DNA of 64,000 bases from Brachybacterium muris (GCF_016907455.1 NZ_JAFBCB010000001.1:124001-188000); one strand, 5' to 3'. Positions 33,170-44,293 are shown, numbered from the stretch's first letter. Translations and numbers: made by a program. Notes: generated by a model from the sequence alone, not told the origin.

Positions 33170-33826
33170 TCAGCACCGACGGCGCAGCACCAGCAGGGAG
33201 TCCTCGAGGTGCGCGGGGGCGCCGTCGGGTGAGACCGCCTCGCGCTGGATCTGCCGGGCGGTGACCAGCTCCCACTGCGCCGGATCCAGGGCGAGCCTGG
33301 TGTGCTCCTCGTGCGCGCTCAGCATCTCCGCACGATGCTCGTGGAGCGCGGTCGCCCAGGGCGGAGGGGCGGCGTGGGAGAGCACCACCAGGCGTCCACC
33401 CACGGCGATGCCGTCTGCGGCGCGACGCAGGACCGCGATGCGGGCCTGTGCGTCCCGGGCGTGCAGGAACGATGCGGTGACCAGGTCGTAGGCGTCGGCT
33501 CGGGGGATCCATCGGTCGAGGTCGCCCTGCTCGAAATGGGCCCGGCCTGCGCCCTCGGCGCCCCTGTCCAGCCCGCACTCGCCGGCTGCCCGCCGGGCCC
33601 GCTCTATCGCTGTGGGGGAGAGGTCGATGCCCAGCGCGTCCCAGCCGCGCTCGGCCAGCCAGACCACGTCTACGCCCTCTCCGCAGCCCAGGTCGAGGGC
33701 GCGACCGGGCGGCAGCCCCTCGAGGGCGACGGCGAGGGAATCGTTCACCCTGCCGGACCACACGGCATCCGAGCCTGCATACCGCTGCTCCCACTGCTGG
33801 AGCGGGGTGAGTTCCTCGTCGTTCAT
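33170..33826 (-). CDS. Class I SAM-dependent methyltransferase
   Basis: A 218-residue Rossmann methyltransferase with motif I ALDLGCGEGVDVVWLAERG, the acidic end of strand 2 (LGIDLS), YDLVTASFLHA and VGGRLVVLSHA (post motifs). The closest look is to the thiopurine/tellurite-type or general small-molecule methyltransferases; the substrate is unknown. The start is ATG 33826 with only a weak ribosome site, and a hexanucleotide microsatellite begins 14 bp upstream. Confidence 0.87.
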   Translation of the reverse strand: MNDEELTPLQQWEQRYAGSDAVWSGRVNDSLAVALEGLPPGRALDLGCGEGVDVVWLAERGWDALGIDLSPTAIERARRAAGECGLDRGAEGAGRAHFEQGDLDRWIPRADAYDLVTASFLHARDAQARIAVLRRAADGIAVGGRLVVLSHAAPPPWATALHEHRAEMLSAHEEHTRLALDPAQWELVTARQIQREAVSPDGAPAHLEDSLLVLRRRC

Positions 33827-33840
33827 CGAGTCACCATCGG

Positions 33841-33888
33841 CTGGGGCTGGGGCTGGGGCTGGGGCTGGGGCTGGCGCTGGGGCTGGGG
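33841..33888. repeat. Hexanucleotide microsatellite (CTGGGG)8
   Basis: Eight head-to-tail units of CTGGGG, the sixth being CTGGCG, lie in the gap between the methyltransferase start (33826, minus strand) and the upp stop (33922). Confidence 0.95.
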
Positions 33889-33921
33889 CAGTAGGCGTGG
33901 GGGCGGTCAGTCGACCACGGA

Positions 33922-34560
33922 TCAGTCGACCACGCCGAAGAGGCGGTCGCCCGCATCGCCCAGGCCCGGCACGATGTAGCCCTTCTCGTTGAGCTTCTCG
34001 TCGATCGCGGCGGTGACGATGGTGAGGTCGATCGACGGGTCCACCGCCTCCTCCATCGCCTTCAGGCCCTCAGGCGCGGCCAGCAGGGTCACGCAGGTGA
34101 TGTCGCGGGCGCCGCGCTCATGGATGTACTCGCAGGCCGCGATCAGGGTGTGGCCGGTGGCGAGCATCGGGTCCAACACGAAGCACTGCCGACCGGAGAG
34201 GTCCTCCGGCAGGCGGTTCGCGTAGGTGGTGACCTCCATGGTCTCGTCGTTGCGGACCATGCCCAGGAAACCGACCTCGGCGGTGGGCAGCAGGCGGGTG
34301 AGGCCGTCCAGCATGCCCAGGCCCGCGCGCAGGATCGGCACCACCATGGGCTTGGGGCGGGCGAGCTTGGTGCCGGTCATCTCGGTGACCGGGGTCTGGA
34401 TCTGCACCGGGGCGACGGCCACGTTGCGGGTGGCCTCGTAGGCCAGCAGTGTCACCAGTTCGTCGGCGAGCTGGCGGAACACCGAGGAGTGCGTGGACTG
34501 ATCACGCAGCACGGAGAGCTTGTGGGCGACGAGCGGGTGGTCGATCTCGAGGACGCGCAT
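33922..34560 (-). CDS. upp: Uracil phosphoribosyltransferase
   Basis: A 212-residue enzyme making UMP from uracil and PRPP (pyrimidine salvage). [20 protein letters not shown], the PRPP loop [11 protein letters not shown] and the uracil-binding C-terminus [16 protein letters not shown] are diagnostic and the length is normal. On the minus strand TAGATT (34573-34568) precedes the ATG by 7 nt, so the message is probably leaderless. Confidence 0.97.
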   Translation of the reverse strand: MRVLEIDHPLVAHKLSVLRDQSTHSSVFRQLADELVTLLAYEATRNVAVAPVQIQTPVTEMTGTKLARPKPMVVPILRAGLGMLDGLTRLLPTAEVGFLGMVRNDETMEVTTYANRLPEDLSGRQCFVLDPMLATGHTLIAACEYIHERGARDITCVTLLAAPEGLKAMEEAVDPSIDLTIVTAAIDEKLNEKGYIVPGLGDAGDRLFGVVD

Positions 34561-34752
34561 GGCCTCGAATCTACCGGAGGTGAGCAGGCTCGGGGGGCGC
34601 GGAAGGCCCGGACGGCCGGCGGCTCGGTAGCAGGCAGTGACAAATATGAGGGGCAGGTGGTGACAGAGCGCTCTGCCGCGATGGCTGCCAAAGCGGAAGA
34701 GTCGTTGTCGTACGAAGAACCGATGAACCCCGATGGGGGACGAGAGGAACAG

Positions 34753-35052
34753 ATGACCACCATCACCCCGACCACCCGCCCGACCACCACCTCCACCAGC
34801 CTGCGCGCCGCAGGGCTGCTGACCGCCATCGTCCTGGCCGCGATCGCCATGGCCGCTTCCGCCGTCGATGCGGTGCGCTCCGGCGCACTGGCGATGGGTG
34901 AAGGGGGCGTGGCCGAGGCCATCCCGGCCTCCTTCTACGGGCCCGCCGTGCTCCCCGATCTGATCGTCCAGAACGTCGGCTGGGTCGCGGTGCTCGGCGT
35001 GCTCACGATCGTCGCCGCCGGGATCGCCCTGGCCCGCTCCGCCCGGAGCTGA
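34753..35052 (+). CDS. Small membrane protein (99 aa)
   Basis: Two hydrophobic helices (about residues 18-38 and 75-95) flank a short Gly/Ala-rich loop, after a Thr-rich N-terminus. GAGAGGAA lies 5 nt before ATG 34753; an in-frame ATG at 34681 would add 24 acidic residues. No family recognised. Confidence 0.6.
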   Translation: MTTITPTTRPTTTSTSLRAAGLLTAIVLAAIAMAASAVDAVRSGALAMGEGGVAEAIPASFYGPAVLPDLIVQNVGWVAVLGVLTIVAAGIALARSARS

Positions 35053-35167
35053 GCGCCGGAGGTATCGGCCACCACTGAACCCCGCTCCCCGGTGAACCTC
35101 ACCCCGGGTGAGCCACCAGACACCACCGCCCGGTCTGCCGAGAGCAGGCCGGGCGTATGGTCATCGA

Positions 35168-36049
35168 ATGATCATCTACAACACCATCATGGCCGTCGCC
35201 GCTGGTGCGGGCCTGCTCACCCTGGTCCTGTTCCTGCGAGAACTGCTGGGCATGCGCAAGCCCGCCGCCGACGGCGCCGTGCGACCCGTCGCCTACGACG
35301 GCTGGGCCCTCAGCTTCGGCGTGCTGGCCGCCGTGCTCGTCACCACCGGCCTGCACATGACGCTGGTGTGGCCCCTGGACGAGCTGCCCTTCGACAACAT
35401 CATCTTCGGCGAGCCCGCCCTGGCCTTCGGCCTGCTGATGGCGGCGCTCTCCTTCTTCCTGTGGCGCCGCCGGGACGAGCTTCGCGCCTCCACCAATCCG
35501 GTGCGCGACTTCGCCGAGACCCTGCGCCCCCTCACCCCGTTCATCGTCGGTATGGGCCTGGCCTGCATCGCGATCCTGTTCGTGGGCAACATCTACACCC
35601 TGTTCGCCGCCCCCGAGTGGGAGCCGATCTCCGGCTACTTCGCCAAGTGGCCCTGGTTCGAGGCCGCCATCATCTCCGGCCTGTACGGCATCATCGGCAT
35701 CGCCGCGGTGCTGTTCCCCTTCGCCATGAACAAGGTCGTCGAGGCCAACGCCCACCGCTACCCCCATGTGGTGACAGCGGGCTCCACGACCGGCAAGCGC
35801 GCCGCCGGCGCCGCCCCCACCGCCTCGGCGAGCGTCGCCGATCAGGATGCGGAAGCCGACCGCGAGGCGAACGCCGAGGCCGCCCGCGCCGTGGCTGCGA
35901 CCGAGCAGGCCGTCATCCCGGGCCTGGCCAAGGTCGTGGTGGCTCTCCTGGTGGCGGCGGGCCTGTTCCTGCTGCTGTTCGGTGCGCTGAACTACTACAC
36001 CCACGTGGGCATGATCGTGAACGAGCTCGAGATGGGCATGCGCCCCTGA
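35168..36049 (+). CDS. DUF981 family membrane protein
   Basis: A 293-residue protein with about seven membrane segments; MIIYNTIMAVAAGAGLL at the N-terminus and the GWALSFGVLAAVLVTTGLHM and FGEPALAFGLL blocks fit the DUF981 family, function unknown. A polar Ala/Glu-rich cytoplasmic loop (about 205-240) precedes the last helix. ATG 35168 is preferred because the family starts there. It is followed by a hairpin terminator. Confidence 0.8.
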   Translation: MIIYNTIMAVAAGAGLLTLVLFLRELLGMRKPAADGAVRPVAYDGWALSFGVLAAVLVTTGLHMTLVWPLDELPFDNIIFGEPALAFGLLMAALSFFLWRRRDELRASTNPVRDFAETLRPLTPFIVGMGLACIAILFVGNIYTLFAAPEWEPISGYFAKWPWFEAAIISGLYGIIGIAAVLFPFAMNKVVEANAHRYPHVVTAGSTTGKRAAGAAPTASASVADQDAEADREANAEAARAVAATEQAVIPGLAKVVVALLVAAGLFLLLFGALNYYTHVGMIVNELEMGMRP

Positions 36050-36070
36050 CCTGCCTGTACGCCCAGACTG

Positions 36071-36103
36071 CGGCGCGCCCCGGAACAACCCGGTGGCGCG
36101 CCG
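36071..36103 (+). terminator. Terminator hairpin after DUF981 gene
   Basis: Nine-bp arms CGGCGCGCC/GGCGCGCCG enclose 15 nt that contain a second CCGG/CCGG pairing. It lies 21 bp after the stop and has a short T-containing tail. Confidence 0.6.
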
Positions 36104-36186
36104 TTCGTCTGCCCGGCCGGCTGTGCGCAGGGGCTGCTCCGTCGGCCGGCCGGTCGCGTGGACCAGGAGGGTTGACCAGATGATGT

Positions 36187-36232
36187 GACCAGGCTGGTTG
36201 ACCGAGCTGGTCTTGTTGCTTAGTCTCACTCC
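36187..36232 (+). promoter_or_regulatory. Promoter/operator of the Phd-PIN toxin-antitoxin operon
   Basis: TTGACC (36198-36203) and TAGTCT (36221-36226) are 17 bp apart, and the antitoxin ATG follows 6 bp later, so the message is leaderless. An imperfect palindrome from GACCAG (36187) to CTGGTC (36212) overlaps the -35 box, and GGTTGACC is repeated upstream at about 36170. This is the expected site for autorepression by a Phd/YefM protein. Confidence 0.65.
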
Positions 36233-36496
36233 ATGAGTGCTTCCTACGCGACCGCCGATCACGATTCCCCTCGGATCGTGAAGGTGCAGGACGCCAAGAC
36301 GCGGCTGTCCGCACTGCTGCGTGAAGTGGAGAACGGTGCTGAGGTTACGATCGCTCGCGGGGACCGGCAGGTTGCCCGCCTCGTGCCTCTGCGTTCCGAT
36401 GTCGCGGTCCGGCCTTTCGGGTTCGTCTCCTACGCTCTGCCCGACAGCTTCTTCGACGAACTGCCGGAGGATGAGCTCACGGCCTGGGAGGCATGA
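36233..36496 (+). CDS. Type II antitoxin, Phd/YefM family
   Basis: An 87-residue protein with the N-terminal DNA-binding fold of Phd/YefM antitoxins (VQDAKTRLSALLREVENGAEVTIARGDRQVARLVPL). The acidic C-terminus (FFDELPEDELTAWEA) should wrap and neutralise the toxin. The stop TGA touches the GTG start of the PIN gene (no gap). It likely represses its own promoter. Confidence 0.9.
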   Translation: MSASYATADHDSPRIVKVQDAKTRLSALLREVENGAEVTIARGDRQVARLVPLRSDVAVRPFGFVSYALPDSFFDELPEDELTAWEA

Positions 36497-37367
<871 letters not shown>

Positions 37368-37569
37368 CTGCGGGTGCGCGCACGCCGATGACGGTCAGGT
37401 GTAAAGCGCACCCGCCGGAATCGCCGCATGCCGTCGGCATCGCGAATGCCGGTGGCGAGGGGGCCGTCGTCGTTCATGGCGGGTCCTGGTGTATGGGCGC
37501 GACTGGTCGGGCCGGCGGAGCCAGCGTGAGCCCCTGGCGCTCGCTGGTCAAGGGGTGCACACTTCCTCC

Positions 37570-38280
37570 ATGGACATCATCCTGCTGCCCGGGCTGTGGC
37601 TCGACGGCTCCGTCTGGGAGCCCGTGCTGGGACCGCTGCGCGAAGCCCTGCACCGGCCCTTCCCCCTCACCCTGCCCGGCCAGGGCGCCGCCACATCCGG
37701 CGCGGCCCCCGCGGCGGCAGCCGCCAGCCTCGACGACCAGCTCGAGGCTGCCCTCGCCCCGATCGACGCCGCCGACGACCGGGTGCTGGTAGTGGGGCAC
37801 TCCGCTGCCTCCACCCTCGCCTGGATGGTGGCGGACCGCCGTGTGGACGACGTCGCCGCGGTGGTGATGATCGGCGGCATGCCCGCTCCCGAAGGAGAGG
37901 CCTACGCGGGCTTCGCCCCGGTCTCGGACGGCGTCAGCGTCTTCCCCGGCTGGGAGGCATTCGCGGGGCCGGACAGCGACGACCTCGACGCCGGGGCCCG
38001 CGCCTGGCTCGAGGCCCGCATGCACCCTGTGCCCGAGTCCGTCACCCGCGCCCCCGTGCACTACACCGACCCGCGTCGTCACGAGGTGCCGGTGGCGATG
38101 GTGTGCCCCGAGTACTCGCCCGAGGATGCCCGTCAGTGGCTGGCCGCCGGCGATCTGCCCGAGCTCGAGCCAGTGCGGGACCTGCGCTTCGTGGATCTCG
38201 ACAGCGGGCACTGGCCGATGGCGAGCGCACCCCAGCAGCTGGCCGGGGTCATCGCCGGGGTCGCCGCTGACCTCGGATGA
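37570..38280 (+). CDS. Alpha/beta hydrolase
   Basis: A 236-residue alpha/beta-hydrolase: LLPGLWLDGSVWEPVL (oxyanion region), the nucleophile elbow GHSAAS and the final DSGHWPM with the catalytic His. It resembles the esterase/RsbQ-like group of small hydrolases; substrate unknown. ATG 37570 is the natural start (MDIILLPGLWLDG). Confidence 0.85.
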   Translation: MDIILLPGLWLDGSVWEPVLGPLREALHRPFPLTLPGQGAATSGAAPAAAAASLDDQLEAALAPIDAADDRVLVVGHSAASTLAWMVADRRVDDVAAVVMIGGMPAPEGEAYAGFAPVSDGVSVFPGWEAFAGPDSDDLDAGARAWLEARMHPVPESVTRAPVHYTDPRRHEVPVAMVCPEYSPEDARQWLAAGDLPELEPVRDLRFVDLDSGHWPMASAPQQLAGVIAGVAADLG

Positions 38281-38407
38281 TGGGCCTGCTCAGTCCCGCG
38301 TCTGGCCGAGGCCGACGCGCTCGCGGCAGGGCTGAGAGAGGCGGCGAGCCGCCCGCGCAGAAGCGGTCGATCCCGGACATCCGGCACGGATCGCAACGGC
38401 CGGTCGT

Positions 38408-38419
38408 TATCCTGCGGCA
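38408..38419 (+). promoter_or_regulatory. -10 box of leaderless M20 hydrolase gene
   Basis: TATCCT is followed by six bases and then the ATG at 38420. No ribosome site precedes that ATG. Confidence 0.45.
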
Positions 38420-39853
38420 ATGACCGACCGTGAACCCCGCGACCTCCCGGACCTCTCGACCTTCCCCGGTGCCGAGCCGATCCCGCCGTCCTCCGACTAC
38501 GTGGATCAGCTCGAGGCGCAGACCCGCACGGCGATGCGCACCCGTCGTCACGCGGGCTCCGAGCACACCGGCGCCCCCGCCCAGCTGCACGACGCGCTCG
38601 AGGCCGAGGTCGAGGCCGTCCACGGCGAACTGGTCGAGCTGATGCTGGACCTGTACGAGCACCCCGAGGTCGCCTTCGAGGAGGTGCGGTCCAGCAGGGC
38701 CATCGTCGAGGTGCTGCGCAAGCACGGCATCGAGGCCGAGCTGGGCGCCCACGGCGTCGAGACCGCCATCCGCGCCGAGATCCGCGGGGCCGCCGCGTCC
38801 GATGCGGAAGGCGCCACCGGGGCCGAGGGTGACGCGGCTGCCGCGCCCGGCGCCCCCACCCTCGCGGTGCTCTCCGAGTACGACGCTCTGCCCGTGGTGG
38901 GGCACGGCTGCGGCCATAACGTGATCGCAGTGATGGGTCTCGGTGCCTTCCTGGCGCTGGCGGCGCTGGCGAAGAAGGACCCGTCGGCCGTGCCCGGCCG
39001 CATCGTCTACCTGGGCACCCCCGCTGAGGAGGGCCACTCCGGCAAGGAGGTCATGGCCACCGGAGGCGCCTGGAAGGGCATCGATGCAGCCGTGATGGCC
39101 CACCCCTATGGGCACGACGTATCCGACACCGCCTGGCTGGGCCGCCGCACCCTCACCATCGAGTACCACGGTCGCACCGCCCACGCCTCCGCCCAGCCGT
39201 TCATGGGCCGCAACGCCCTGGATGCCGCGAGCCTGATGTACCAGGGCATCGGCCTGCTGCGCCAGCAGATCCCGCCCACGGACCGGGTGCACGCCGTGAT
39301 CCGTGAGGGCGGTGACCGCGCCAGCGTGATCCCTGACCTGGCCCGCCTGGACCTGTACGTGCGCTCGCTGGCGCCCGAGACCCTGCGGGACCTGTCCCGC
39401 CGCGTCGAGGACGTGGCGCGAGGCGCGGCCCTGATGACCGGCTGCGGCGTCACCGTCACCTGGGACAAGCAGCCGCCGTCGCTGCCGGTGCGCACGAACG
39501 GCACGCTCACCGGGCGCTGGGTCGAGGCACAGCGCCGACGCGGCCGCGACCCCCTGCCCCGCGGGGTGGTCTCCGAGACCCTCGCGGCCTCCACCGACTT
39601 CGGCAACGTCAGCTACCGCCTGCCCGGCATCCACCCGATGATCCGCATCGCCGACCCGGACACGGCCCTGCACACCCGCGAGTTCGCCAAGGCCGCCACC
39701 TCGGACCTGGCCCGCAGCGCTGCCGCCGACGGGGCCTACGGCCTAGCCGCCTCTCTGCTGGACATGCTCCACGACGCGGAGCTCACCCGGGCTGTGAAGG
39801 ACGAGTTCGAGGAGGCCGGCGGCGCGATCGACGTGCCCAGCTTCTTCGACTGA
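38420..39853 (+). CDS. M20D-family amidohydrolase (AbgB/aminoacylase-like)
   Basis: A 477-residue zinc or manganese peptidase of the M20 family: SEYDALPVVGHGCGHN (metal His), TPAEEGHSGK (Glu pair) and AHPYGHDV are visible, with the dimerisation lid in the middle. This subfamily includes p-aminobenzoyl-glutamate hydrolase AbgB. The next gene is an AbgT-type transporter, which supports a role in taking up and splitting aminobenzoyl-glutamate or related N-acyl amino acids. The transporter gene is damaged. Confidence 0.88.
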   Translation: MTDREPRDLPDLSTFPGAEPIPPSSDYVDQLEAQTRTAMRTRRHAGSEHTGAPAQLHDALEAEVEAVHGELVELMLDLYEHPEVAFEEVRSSRAIVEVLRKHGIEAELGAHGVETAIRAEIRGAAASDAEGATGAEGDAAAAPGAPTLAVLSEYDALPVVGHGCGHNVIAVMGLGAFLALAALAKKDPSAVPGRIVYLGTPAEEGHSGKEVMATGGAWKGIDAAVMAHPYGHDVSDTAWLGRRTLTIEYHGRTAHASAQPFMGRNALDAASLMYQGIGLLRQQIPPTDRVHAVIREGGDRASVIPDLARLDLYVRSLAPETLRDLSRRVEDVARGAALMTGCGVTVTWDKQPPSLPVRTNGTLTGRWVEAQRRRGRDPLPRGVVSETLAASTDFGNVSYRLPGIHPMIRIADPDTALHTREFAKAATSDLARSAAADGAYGLAASLLDMLHDAELTRAVKDEFEEAGGAIDVPSFFD

Positions 39854-39962
39854 CCCGGATCATCACGATTTGAGATCGGCCTGGCCCTCACCGTTCCGGA
39901 CCGACCGGTCCGGCCCGTACCGTCTCCATCTGACAGATCCCTTTTCACCCCCTGGAGAACAT

Positions 39963-40739
39963 ATGAGCACGGCGACCACCCAGCCGTCCGGCCCCAAGGG
40001 CCTCGGCGACCGGCTCCTCACCGGCGTGGAACGACTCGGAAACAAGCTCCCCGAGCCGTTCATGCTCTTCCTCGCGCTGTTCCTGATCACCGGCCTGATC
40101 TCCACCGGCATGGCGCTGGCCGACATCTCGGTCACCGTGCCCGGCACCGACGAGCCCACCGTCATCAAGGGCCTGTTCACCGGTGAGGGCATGACCTGGC
40201 TGACCTCAAGCCTGGGCGAGAACTACGTGGGCTTCCCGCCGCTGAAGACGGTGCTGCCGATCCTGCTGGCCATCGGCATCGCCGAGCACTCGGGCATGCT
40301 GGCCGCCGCCGTGCGCAAGCTGTTCGGCTCCTCCCCGGCGTGGCTGCTGCCCTACGTGGTGGGCGTCGTCGGCGTGGTCTCCTCGATCATGGCCGACTCC
40401 GCCTTCGTGGTGATCCCCCCGCTGGCCGCCCTGGTGTTCAAGGCCGCCGGACGCCACCCCGTGGCAGGCCTGCTGGGCGGCTTCGCGGCCGCCGGCGCCG
40501 GATACTCCACCAACCTGTTCCCCACCAGCCTGGACGCACTGTTCGCAGGCATCACCACCTCCGTGATGGGTGCCCTTCCCGGCTACGAGTTCGAAGCGGT
40601 CAACCCCGTGTCGAACTGGTGGTTCAACATCGCCTCGTCGATCGTGCTGGGCCTGGTGGCCGGCTTCATCATCGACCGCATCCTCGAGCCCCGCATCAAC
40701 CGTGAGGGCATCTCCCGCGACGAGCTCGCCGACGGCCCG
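39963..40739 (+). pseudogene. AbgT family transporter, 3' half missing
   Basis: The first about 259 residues of an AbgT (p-aminobenzoyl-glutamate) transporter: NKLPEPFMLFLALFLITGL, NYVGFPPLKTVLPILLAIGIAEHSG and ADSAFVVIPPLAALVFKAAG are diagnostic. The family is about 510 residues. After ...SRDELADGP the frame crosses into the antisense of an ABC ATPase gene and ends at 40883 with an Arg/Pro-rich false tail. A GGAG site precedes the ATG, and a palindrome (CCGGACC-4-GGTCCGG, 39896-39913) lies upstream. The transporter cannot be complete. Confidence 0.85.
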
Positions 40740-41460
40740 TGGTGGGCTCGTCCAGGAACAGCAGCTCCGGGTCGCCCGCGATGGCGCAGGCCAGGTCCAG
40801 TCGGCGCAGCTCACCGCCGGAGAGGGAGGAGATGCGGGTGCGGGCCTTGTCCGCGAGGTCCACGTCGGCCAGCACCGCGGTGACGGGGCGCGGGGCGGTG
40901 AGGGTGGAGGTCCACATGGTCAGCGCCTCGGCGGCGGTGAGGTCCGGGGGAAAGCCACCGGTCTGCAGCATCAAGCCCTGGCGGGGACGCACGTGGCGGC
41001 GCTCGCGGTACGGGTCGTGCCCGAACACTCGCGCGGAGCCGCCGGTGGGTCGGGCCAGGCCTTCCAGCACCTCCAGGGTGGAGGTCTTGCCGGCGCCGTT
41101 AGTGCCCAGCAGCGCGAACAGCTGTCCGCGCGTGATGGTCAGGTCGATGCCCGCGACGGCCAGGTGGCTGGTGCGGCCGGAGCCGTAGCGTCGCTCCAGG
41201 CCCTGGGCCACGATCAGCGGCTCGCCGGGGGCATGGGCGCGAGGGGCGTCGGGGGCAGGGGTGGCAGGAGCGTCGGTGGCAGGAGCGTCGGTGGTAGGGG
41301 CGGGTGCGGTAATAGCGGCGGGGGTGTCGATGGCAGCGGCGGGGGTGTCGATGGCAGCGGCGGGCACGGCTCTTGTTGCGGGGGTAGCGACAGTGGCGGG
41401 CAGGGTGCTCGCCGAGGCGGTCGAGGCGGTCGAGCGGTTGGTGGTGACGGTGCTGCTCAT
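40735..41460 (-). pseudogene. ABC transporter ATP-binding protein, C-terminus missing
   Basis: The frame starts at ATG 41460 with an 80-residue Ala/Pro/Thr-rich tail, then an ABC ATPase: LLGTNGAGKTSTLEVLEG (Walker A), LMLQTGGFPPDLTAAEAL (Q loop), SSLSGGELRRLDLACAI (signature), LLFLDEPTT (Walker B). It breaks off right there at about 40735; the D-loop, H-loop and the following permease gene are gone. The next bases belong to the truncated AbgT gene on the opposite strand. It is the second gene after the small membrane protein at 41462. Confidence 0.85.
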
Positions 41461-41461
41461 G

Positions 41462-41854
41462 TCAGTTCTCCCCCTTCAGCTGGGCGGCGTAGCCCTCGGT
41501 GGCGAAGCCGGCGGCCAGGCGGACCAGCAGGATCACGCCGGCGATCACGCCACCGATCACGCACACGGCCAGCGGCGGCTGGAAGACGATCGCGAAGGCG
41601 CCGATGATCAGTATGTTCATGGCGATCGCGAACATTTCGCGGCCCAGGGTCGCGGAGGGGCGGAACCCCATCACGTCGCCCAGCACACCTCGGTCGGCGG
41701 TGGGGCTGATCCGGGTCTCCTGGCTCTGGGTGGTGGGTCGGCTCTGAGCAGTGGGCCGGCTCTGAGCAGTGGGCCGGCTCTGGGTGGTGGGGTGGTCGTG
41801 GGTGGTGGGTCGGCTCTGGTTGGCGGTTCGGTCCGGGGCGGTGGTCGTGTTCAT
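41462..41854 (-). CDS. Small two-helix membrane protein with repeat tail (130 aa)
   Basis: The N-terminus (residues 1-55) is built of TQSRPTAQSRPT-type repeats, reflecting 24-30-bp direct repeats in DNA at about 41730-41815. The C-terminal half has two hydrophobic helices (MFAIAMNILIIGAFAIVF and AVCVIGGVIAGVILLVRLA). It ends one base before the ATG of the truncated ABC ATPase gene, so they formed one operon. Function unknown. Confidence 0.6.
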   Translation of the reverse strand: MNTTTAPDRTANQSRPTTHDHPTTQSRPTAQSRPTAQSRPTTQSQETRISPTADRGVLGDVMGFRPSATLGREMFAIAMNILIIGAFAIVFQPPLAVCVIGGVIAGVILLVRLAAGFATEGYAAQLKGEN

Positions 41855-42444
41855 GCCTCCACTCTTCCCAGCGGCGGGCTCCACCAGTAGGGCGCTGTTT
41901 CACCTGGTCATGTGGATTCCTCACGGGCAGGCGATGAGAGATGTCATGGGTGGGCGCGGCAACCGAAGTCGGCCTCCCGCCGCCCCATGCGCACGCGGGG
42001 CCGTGCGCACGCTGGACAGAGTGACGCATGGGGATGAGGCGTGTGGGCAGGCCATACCGCCGAATACGCATGTGTCGCGGGTGAGAGCCGGGGAGGGGGC
42101 GAGGCACGAATCTTTGTCGGAATGGGGGTGTCATTCCGACAAAGATTCGAGCGTGGCCGGAGCGCGGAGCTGGGGGTCGACGGGATGGGGTGGGCCGAGA
42201 CAGGGTCGGGGCGGGCCGCGACGGGGATCAGGGGCTGGGCATCGACGCACGGGGGGAGTGACAACCCCGGAACTCGAGGCATGTCCGCCGACTGGGACGA
42301 TTGTCCGCAGTGTGGATACGTGCGTGTGGCGTGCTTTTGCCACCTCTACAGTGGGGCGATCATCCGACCATGGTCGGTGCGTCCGCCGTCCCGCCCGGAT
42401 CGTGAGCGCCCCTACCGGTACCGCCTATTCGCCGAGGAGCTCCG
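41855..42444. other. 590-bp intergenic region between divergent operons
   Basis: I see no convincing gene here. It holds the perfect palindrome at 42107-42149 and, near 42347, a TACAGT box without a good -35. The frames that cross it are shadows of the ABC gene at 42445. Confidence 0.5.
42107..42149. repeat. Perfect 17-bp palindrome with 9-nt loop
   Basis: Arms CGAATCTTTGTCGGAAT (42107-42123) and its exact complement (42133-42149) enclose GGGGGTGTC. The arms are much more AT-rich than the surroundings. No second copy was noticed in the window. Confidence 0.95.
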
Positions 42445-43307
<863 letters not shown>

Positions 43308-43311
<4 letters not shown>

Positions 43312-44192
43312 GCGCCTCGCAGGAACAGGTTGCGCCTCGAAGCCAGGAGGCCGGCCCCGACGACGCGACCACGGCCCGCCGCGATGAGCGCACCCTCGAG
43401 GCCGCACGGAGGCAGCGCCAGCGCGCCCGCGCCCTCGCCACCCGCGACCTGGTGCTGTCCATCGCCGCCCCGATCCTGCTGGTCGCGCTGTGGGAGGTCT
43501 GCGCCCGCGTCCAGATCATCGACCCGCGGTTCTTCCCGCCGCCATCCCAGATCGTCACCGCCGGCTTCGAGATGGCCCGCAGCGGCGAGCTGTGGATGCA
43601 CACCGGCCCCACCCTGATGCGCCTGCTGGTGGGCGGGGGACTGGGCGCGATCTGCGGTATCGCCGTGGGCCTGCTGATGGGCTCCTCCCGTGCCCTGAAC
43701 GCGGCGCTGGGCCCGTTGTTCTCCGCCCTGTACCCCCTGCCGAAGATCGCGATCTTCCCGATCCTGCTGATGATCTTCGGCCCCACCGAGCTACCCAAGA
43801 TGATCGCCGTGTTCATCACGACGTTCTTCGTCATGCAGATCGCGGCCGTCTCCGGCGTGTGGGCGATCGACAAGAAGCTGCTGGAGGCCGGCACCGCCTA
43901 CGGCGCGACCGGCTTCGACCGCTTCCGCTTCGTGGTGCTGCCCGGCGCGATGCCCTTCGTGTTCTCCGGCCTGCGCACAGCTACCGGCACCGCCGTGGTG
44001 GTGGTGACCGCCGTGGAGTTCACCGGTGCGTCCACCACGGGCCTGGGCTACCTGATCTGGAACTCCTGGCAGCTGTTCCTGCCGGAGAAGCTGTACGTGG
44101 GCCTGGTGGTGATCGGCATCATCGGCGCCGTGCTCACCTCGCTGATCATCCACTCCGAGAAGCTGCTGCTGCCCTGGCGCCGCAGCCGCTGA
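43308..44192 (+). CDS. ABC transporter permease, SsuC/TauC type
   Basis: A 294-residue permease with six membrane segments after a polar 45-residue N-terminus; the coupling motif AGTAYGATGFDRFRFVVLPGA (EAA-type loop) and PLPKIAIFPILLMIFG are typical of the sulfonate/taurine/nitrate group. GTG start overlapping the ATPase stop. It would form the membrane channel with the ATPase at 42445 and the binding protein at 44294. Confidence 0.9.
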
Positions 44193-44293
44193 GAACCCGC
44201 ACCCTCCCGCATCACCTCGCACGCCCCCGCCCCGCCCGCATCATCCCGACCCAGCCACCACCCCTCGTGACCGCCCCGATGAAGGAGCCCCCC

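Noticed and set aside
40696..41460. Complete ABC ATPase
   Set aside because: The frame looks long enough, but the sequence after LDEPTT is Arg-rich antisense of the AbgT gene, so the ATPase is truncated.
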